Source: Atriophallophorus winterbourni | Taxonomy: Eukaryota > Platyhelminthes > Trematoda > Plagiorchiida > Microphallidae | Length of the DNA stretch: 64,000 nt | Assembly: GCA_013407085.1 (NCBI GenBank) | Contig: JACCGJ010001867.1 | Span: forward strand, 38,751-102,750 | Direction of reading: 5' to 3' | Shown: positions 62,101 to 64,000 of the stretch, piece by piece | How the letters are laid out: every line of letters begins with the position of its first letter | Numbering within the stretch: the stretch's first letter is position 1 | Notes under the pieces: generated by a model | What the model saw: only the letters and a program-made list of their open reading frames with translations | The model's database searches: none | Told to the model about the DNA's origin: nothing | Made by a program: the position numbers and the translations under genes

Positions 62101-63349
62101 AGCTGTTCGGCTCACGCCGTGCTAAACTGATTTGCCATCAGTAGTGAGCGGCATGCGGAAATACGCTGGAGTCTTACTGTCATTTCTATTTACATTTTCA
62201 TATCTGTCTATGCCAGGCAACCTTACAATATCTTATCCCGCGTGCAGTCGATGACCGTGCGGCACTTTTCCTGGACCAAGCCTGTGATTTCATACATCGA
62301 AACCACTCCGTGGCCTTTCTAACAAATAATGTAGCAAACAGTTTCCTCGTTTTCTGTAAACGTTTGTCTCAAAACAGACTGTTGAAAGGATTTCTCTTTC
62401 AACCCCCAGAACGTTTGAGTTCTTTTTGGCATTCGAACCCGCAGTTCGTCGCGTAATACACTTTTTGTTCTACCAGTTTCATAATGATGGCATTAGTCCA
62501 ATCACCATGGCATATCACAAGCGACTTAACGCATCTCATTTCCAGTCCAGTGAATACCGAAACATTTCCCTCTCGTGCAACGTAGCTATCGGCGGATTGG
62601 GATTCTAAGCGATTCTTATATGATATCGTCCCTCTTAGACCCCGTTGGGCGACGTTGGTCCTTCTCCACGTAGAATGCCGGTGGTTGAACTCGCTCGGAG
62701 ATCACCAATAGGCTACCTTATGATCGATCAGCATTCAAAGCAGTGCACAGTATATCTCCTTCCGATTCGGATGATTTGCTCTCTCAAAGTATTTGCATAA
62801 TGTAGCTTTGGTCTCAACGTTGATGCGGTTTTTTATCTTATAGTTCAACTAAGCGAATATTAACAATACTGTTGCTTCTTTTGCTGGTCTCTCTCCAGTG
62901 ATATATGACCAATCGCGTGTTCTTCATTTCTACAAGCTCTCCTTGCAATCAAACGTCAAAAAGTTTCAAAACAGCTCTATTCTCGGAATTTTCAATTTGC
63001 ATTTGCCATTTTTAGCTAATCCTCACAAAAGCTGGACCGATTTTCTCGATTTTATTTATTGTTTCATAACCGTCAGTCAACGAATTCACTCTTTTTCATT
63101 TGTGCGATTTTGTTAACCCCCGACTGCTCGGTGCCGAAAACGGGTACTTCTCAGTCTAAAATCTTTCCGTTCGTAATTTTCCCTCATTTCACGTATCGCT
63201 TTGTTCATTCGGCATCGTTCACGTTGTGCAGGATAGTTTTCCTGGTCTCATTCCATTGGTCCGTCATTACGTTCATATCATTGGCGGAAACCCCGTCGTT
63301 GTTCGGTTGGTGCACCAGTACCTGGATTTACTCGAATTACGAGCCTCTG
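41973..63349 (+). CDS. GCLC: Glutamate-cysteine ligase catalytic subunit (GCLC), 5' eleven coding exons; join(41973..42229,46919..47098,47446..47559,49362..49420,50366..50526,54655..54834,56027..56165,57849..57964,58047..58332,58442..58671,63232..63349), 3' end outside the window
   Basis: Catalyses ATP-dependent joining of L-glutamate gamma-carboxyl to L-cysteine, the rate-limiting step of glutathione synthesis, in the cytosol with a regulatory subunit (GCLM) in animals. All exons join in phase. Landmarks: MGLLSSGTPLSW N-terminus, KWGDEIEYTL (acidic active-site region, 42108-42137), EYADYMIEGLPG and [154 protein letters not shown] and SFPGLIPLVRHYV. 613 residues are present; human GCLC is 637 in total, and the fluke protein is longer because of a Ser/Arg-rich insertion in exon 10. 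The last exon(s) lie right of the window. Identity is not in doubt. Confidence 0.96.
42308..42540 (+). mobile_element. SINE-1 copy 16, diverged full length
   Basis: All segments recognisable (AGCACCGTGTTATATTGA, CTGAGCTGCATAGATAAAC, GTCCTGGGCAACCAGACAG, TTGCCTAAATTCTTCC), with one of the highest divergences in the family. An ATTTGCAC/ATGTGC short duplication precedes it. Confidence 0.78.
42541..43206. other. GCLC intron 1, nothing recognised
   Basis: A+T-rich, no repeat match noticed. Confidence 0.5.
43207..43297 (-). mobile_element. SINE-1 copy 17, 3' half, antisense
   Basis: TATGAAGGCACAAGTCTGAT through AAGCCTAGATAGATGTGATA, diverged. Confidence 0.8.
43298..44518. other. GCLC intron 1, nothing recognised
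   Basis: Short overlapping frames on both strands. A TGATAG-TGATGG-ATGATAATG low-complexity patch lies near 43984-44012. Confidence 0.45.
44519..44695 (+). mobile_element. SINE-1 copy 18, 5'-truncated, no CATA tail
   Basis: Well-conserved from CTAAATTGATTGGCCAACGG to the terminal hairpin and CTTTCATT. The usual tetranucleotide tail is absent and retrotransposon coding sequence follows at once. Confidence 0.87.
44696..44950 (+). mobile_element. CR1/Jockey-like RT fragment fused to SINE-1
   Basis: In shifting frames reads FDKVNHSLLLK, YGITGNLLSWRMDYLADWHV and NVTSGVPQGSVLG, the A-to-B palm motifs of a CR1/Jockey-group RT. Confidence 0.8.
44951..46918. other. Remainder of GCLC intron 1
   Basis: Several frames of 60-85 codons without domains. 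No copies of the repeat families were noticed. Confidence 0.5.
46919..47098 (+). CDS. GCLC: GCLC exon 2
   Basis: Acceptor CTATTCAG. Reads FIWQPEYADYMIEGLPGIPF and [19 protein letters not shown]. Ends in phase 2 (CCC AG) at GTTAGT. Confidence 0.95.
47446..47559 (+). CDS. GCLC: GCLC exon 3
   Basis: Acceptor TTCCTTAG. Reads LGCPDFCYPPAVPTPKSGAS then [15 protein letters not shown]. Ends in phase 2 at GTACAT. Intron 3 contains the assembly gap. Confidence 0.95.
47828..47914 (+). mobile_element. SINE-1 copy 19, cut by assembly gap
   Basis: AACACGCTAGAGTCTTATTT and TTTTTATATCCGTCT match the SINE-1 interior; the sequence stops at the Ns exactly where CTAGGCC would follow. Confidence 0.65.
47915..48914. 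other. Assembly gap, exactly 1000 N
   Basis: A round-number run of N, so the true size is unknown. All open frames drawn across it are artefacts. It lies in GCLC intron 3. Confidence 0.99.
49362..49420 (+). CDS. GCLC: GCLC exon 4 (59 bp)
   Basis: Reads [19 protein letters not shown], joining exon 3 (HPRFR) as in other animals, so nothing coding is missing in the gap. Ends in phase 1 at GTGCGT. Confidence 0.94.
49711..49805 (-). mobile_element. SINE-1 copy 20, 3' half, antisense
   Basis: TATGAAAGCACAAGCCTGGT through CCCAGGCCTAGACAGAG; close to consensus. Confidence 0.86.
49806..50365. other. GCLC intron 4, nothing recognised
   Basis: Frames of 89 and 109 codons overlap this interval, but the latter only because it runs through exon 5 in the wrong frame. 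Confidence 0.5.
50366..50526 (+). CDS. GCLC: GCLC exon 5
   Basis: Acceptor ATTTCAG. Reads IFRDSHTPTPFIEDLSPYHD and the signature [17 protein letters not shown] (MGFGMG at 50482-50499). Ends in phase 0 at GTGAGT. Confidence 0.96.
50527..51075. other. GCLC intron 5, first part, nothing recognised
   Basis: No repeat or gene recognised. Confidence 0.5.
51076..51287 (+). mobile_element. SINE-1 copy 21, near full length
   Basis: From TTGTGCAATCGTGCTG to GGATCAGGCTTGTGATGA, with a deletion near the CACGTGCAGTC block and a tail replaced by TGATGATGA next to LINE-B. Confidence 0.84.
51296..51575 (-). mobile_element. LINE-B fragment, C-terminal finger region
   Basis: The minus strand reads AYRCKRCGRDFSSQIGLFSH and RRETDAEQPR-type sequence. 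It lacks the terminal GGCCTCC 3' end seen in other copies. Antisense to GCLC. Confidence 0.82.
51660..52115 (+). repeat. GC-rich dispersed repeat E, copy 2
   Basis: Shares GACTCCCGAAGCCTTTTCC, GGTTTTCCTTCCACTAG, AGAAGCAGTTCCGCCGGG, GTGCAGGCCAGGAACTGGAC and TATATGAGACGC with copies 1 and 3. The left boundary is uncertain. Confidence 0.78.
52190..52960 (+). mobile_element. Ty3/Gypsy gag remnant
   Basis: In shifting frames reads NYDPNPGSLFKAWYACYEDI, FLVDGSALDELPRVRLLMQK, EHSQYCNFNLIKTPRDLTLK, FGERVSLFNIRYNCLKINK and AGRVNRRYERFQLKSISYDQ. This is the capsid pattern of a Ty3/Gypsy gag common in flukes (CsRn1-type, by recollection). Frameshifts occur near 52345 and 52660. No protease or pol, and no LTRs found. 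Confidence 0.72.
52961..53439. other. GCLC intron 5, unassigned
   Basis: Possibly the degraded downstream part of the gag-bearing element; a CATA-like microsatellite lies at 53430-53444. Confidence 0.35.
53440..53992 (-). repeat. GC-rich dispersed repeat E, copy 3
   Basis: Reverse complement of copy 1 over its whole length: CGTCTCAAATAGCCTCTGAC (53526), GGCGAAACTGCTTCTACC, GGGAAAGGCTCCGGGAGAAA, TGTGCAAAGGCTAGAGAAGC, GTGGTGCTGGGGACG. Confidence 0.82.
53993..54654. other. GCLC intron 5, last part, nothing recognised
   Basis: T-rich DNA leading to the exon 6 acceptor. Confidence 0.5.
54655..54834 (+). CDS. GCLC: GCLC exon 6
   Basis: 60 codons, phase 0 at both ends. Reads [20 protein letters not shown] and [20 protein letters not shown]. 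Confidence 0.96.
55040..55402 (-). mobile_element. CR1-like LINE 3' end
   Basis: Minus-strand frame with CQRFFFAVRVCFIWNTLSPH and FKDKPDKYM, the canonical CR1-group C-terminus (F..RV..WN.L...FK..LDKY), followed by an A+T-rich tail. 5'-truncated. Confidence 0.82.
55403..56026. other. GCLC intron 6, nothing recognised
   Basis: One 61-codon frame, no domain. Confidence 0.5.
56027..56165 (+). CDS. GCLC: GCLC exon 7
   Basis: Acceptor TTCACAG. Reads [20 protein letters not shown]. Ends in phase 1 (GAA G) at GTAGGC. Confidence 0.94.
56398..56940 (-). mobile_element. CR1-like LINE 3' end
   Basis: The minus strand reads LYFTALTPWLREDIATLDTI, YHRVTHLVMGLRNVPYTERL, then a C-terminus and tail matching 29780-30300 (ACACCACAGGATGA and CATATATAAGTCCAA segments shared). 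Antisense to GCLC. Confidence 0.82.
56941..57848. other. GCLC intron 7, remainder, nothing recognised
   Basis: Short frames only. Confidence 0.5.
57849..57964 (+). CDS. GCLC: GCLC exon 8
   Basis: Acceptor TTCACAG. Reads [20 protein letters not shown] and FEEKVTVPEDE. Ends in phase 0 at GTGAGC; the next intron is only 82 bp. Confidence 0.95.
58047..58332 (+). CDS. GCLC: GCLC exon 9
   Basis: Reads [60 protein letters not shown]. Ends in phase 1 at GTTAGT; intron 9 is 109 bp. Confidence 0.96.
58442..58671 (+). CDS. GCLC: GCLC exon 10 with lineage-specific insertion
   Basis: Acceptor TTCTGCAG. After IELTKACSQF comes a stretch not seen in vertebrate GCLC (QRRRRSYSVERFGETVDASW onward, about 40 residues) before the conserved YALMTVNEIMNGS. 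Ends in phase 0 at GTAAGT. Confidence 0.92.
58861..58922 (-). ncRNA. Hammerhead ribozyme motif
   Basis: On the minus strand: stem I 5' strand (GGTGGA...ACTG), core CTGATGA (58907-58901), stem II GCTC/GAGC with a 6-base loop, core GAA (58886-58884), a minimal palindromic stem III CTC/GAG, cleavage triplet GTC (58877-58875), stem I 3' strand (CAGT...TCCATT). Every invariant core base is present. The one defect is T at 15.1 (58883) where A normally pairs with U16.1. Stem III has no loop, as in minimal hammerheads thought to work as dimers. Confidence 0.7.
58925..58997 (-). promoter_or_regulatory. tRNA-like pol III internal promoter (A box and B box)
   Basis: The A box TGTCGTTAAGGC (58972-58983) and perfect B box GGTTCGAACCC (about 58935-58945) are about 27 bp apart. 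TTAAGGCGTGGGACT resembles the D-arm/anticodon-arm of tRNA-Ser/Leu. Acceptor stem and CCA-end pairing are not convincing, so this is a tRNA-derived promoter and not a tRNA gene. Confidence 0.65.
59006..59110. repeat. ATT trinucleotide microsatellite
   Basis: Over 100 bp of TTA/ATT units with a single C interruption (TATCATTATT near 59030). It abuts the 5' end of the tRNA-type SINE. Confidence 0.97.
59111..60779. other. GCLC intron 10, mostly unassigned
   Basis: 59505-59575 carries a piece of the 235 bp repeat (TGTACAAAGAACTGTAATG). Overlapping frames at 59932-60201 and 59993-60439 (148 codons, Cys-rich middle CSICSVHRRPC) are not recognised. Confidence 0.45.
60780..61212 (+). mobile_element. 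LINE-B with large internal deletion (endonuclease start joined to 3' end)
   Basis: Endonuclease N-terminus (ELKRLNVDVAALQETRLSDT, then ITGTITLINVYTPTLSLTPA) runs into [18 protein letters not shown] and the LINE-B 3' UTR ending GGAGGCCAACAAT. The junction is at about 61062-61070. RT is entirely missing. The only LINE-B copy here in the sense orientation of its host gene. Confidence 0.82.
61213..61616. other. GCLC intron 10, nothing recognised
   Basis: No repeat match noticed. Confidence 0.5.
61617..61823 (+). mobile_element. SINE-1 copy 22
   Basis: Full-length outline with deletions in the internal hairpin (one arm lost) and the CACGTGCAGTC block; tail CATACAAACATA. Confidence 0.83.
61831..61922 (+). 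mobile_element. SINE-1 copy 23, 3' end
   Basis: Starts at CAGTATCTTAGCCCACG; a clean terminal hairpin and a CATACATACATACATACAT tail. It lies directly behind copy 22. Confidence 0.86.
62077..62300 (+). mobile_element. SINE-1 copy 24, full length
   Basis: GGATGTGCGATCATGCAGTA through CTGTGATTTCATACAT, moderately diverged. Confidence 0.86.
62301..63231. other. GCLC intron 10, last part, nothing recognised
   Basis: Frames of 60-116 codons overlap this interval but show no domain; the longest overlaps exon 11 in the wrong frame. Confidence 0.5.
63232..63349 (+). CDS. GCLC: GCLC exon 11
   Basis: Acceptor TTGTGCAG. Reads DSFPGLIPLVRHYVHIIGG and LVHQYLDLLELRAS, equivalent to the vertebrate FPGLIPILNSYL region. 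Ends in phase 1 at GTAAGT. The final exon is beyond the window. Confidence 0.93.
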
Positions 63350-64000
63350 GTAAGTCGTTTGCTGCCTACGTTTGTGATTTGTAGCGTCTCGTTGCATGTT
63401 CGATCGTGACTCTTTGTTCCGTGGTGGTGCACAGCTTGATACGATTGCAAAACCATTTTGCTCAAATAATCATTCGCGAGTTATCAATTAACCTCGCATG
63501 TTGACCTAATCTGCACGCGCGTTGCAGTCTAACGATAACCACAAAATGAGTTTGTGTGTGCTGTCAATGTTGCAAGCGTATATCATTATTTTGTAACTCA
63601 TTGTTGAACACATAAAATGAGTTTAGCTTGCTGTTGTGCCGAACCCATGATTCATCTGCATTAGGGTTTCAGCCTTATGGGTTTATGAGTTTATAACTTT
63701 TTTAATACCCGGGCGTTAAATATATGCATGCTCGCTTGATGAGTAAAGTGGCAGTGAGACTCCAATGTAATGGATAAAATTATATTGTCGTGGGGTAGAG
63801 AGAGAGGTCGGATGTGATTACGTCATCTCCGTTCTCTGTTTGAACGTCATTCACGTTGTTTAGATGGGCTTTACTCGATGCATCATTAACCACGTCATCC
63901 TCCGTGATTCACACCAACTCTACGTTTCTGTCCTGATTCATCTTTGTCATTCCAGCCTTAGCGTGTTCATCCACAGCACAAGAAAAACTCAATTTTTCTA
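63350..64000. other. Start of GCLC intron 11
   Basis: GTGGCAGTGAGACTCCAATG near 63750 resembles a small antisense SINE-1 scrap. No further exon is seen before the window ends. Confidence 0.45.

Overview
Eukaryotic DNA, almost certainly from a parasitic flatworm and probably a digenean trematode. This rests on inference from intron-rich genes with kilobase introns, on several families of degraded non-LTR retrotransposons, a BEL/Pao LTR element and a Ty3/Gypsy gag of the type seen in flukes, and on an Sm-alpha-like hammerhead/tRNA-type SINE. Nothing bacterial is present (no operons or ribosome-binding sites).

Two protein-coding genes are readable, both on the + strand. Every splice phase can be followed and all inferred introns are GT-AG. 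(1) 688-23310 holds the last nine exons of the alpha subunit of a Ral GTPase-activating protein complex (RALGAPA): 682 residues plus stop, including the whole Rap/Ral-type GAP domain with its GND asparagine. The 5' part lies left of the window. (2) 41973 to beyond 63349 holds the first eleven coding exons of the glutamate-cysteine ligase catalytic subunit (GCLC), the rate-limiting enzyme of glutathione synthesis. About 613 residues are present and the C-terminal exon(s) lie to the right. An exactly 1000-N gap (47915-48914) lies in GCLC intron 3 and hides no expected coding sequence.

The rest is intron and intergenic DNA shaped by retroelements. An abundant SINE-like repeat ('SINE-1', about 230 bp, 24 copies) ends in a conserved hairpin plus a CATA- or CATAC-type tail and sits in the introns of both genes. 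Two non-LTR families, LINE-A (tail of GAT triplets) and LINE-B (C-terminal zinc-finger-like motif), lie in introns mostly antisense. The 18 kb between the genes is a retrotransposon graveyard: LINE-B (24755-27385), a CR1-like fragment (27386-28065), an opposite-strand CR1-like copy (28066-29340), and a long CR1-like element (29755-35060) split by a degenerate BEL/Pao element (31166-33733). It is followed by about 6.9 kb of A+T-rich DNA with few recognisable features.

The most interesting object is in GCLC intron 10. On the minus strand at 58861-58997 a tRNA-like A-box/B-box pair is followed by a nearly complete hammerhead ribozyme (all core bases present, a GTC cleavage triplet, very short palindromic stem III). 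This layout recalls schistosome Sm-alpha elements. Other points worth a second look are chimeric or internally deleted LINEs, a GC-rich 0.5 kb repeat of unknown class, and a lineage-specific Arg/Ser-rich insertion in GCLC.
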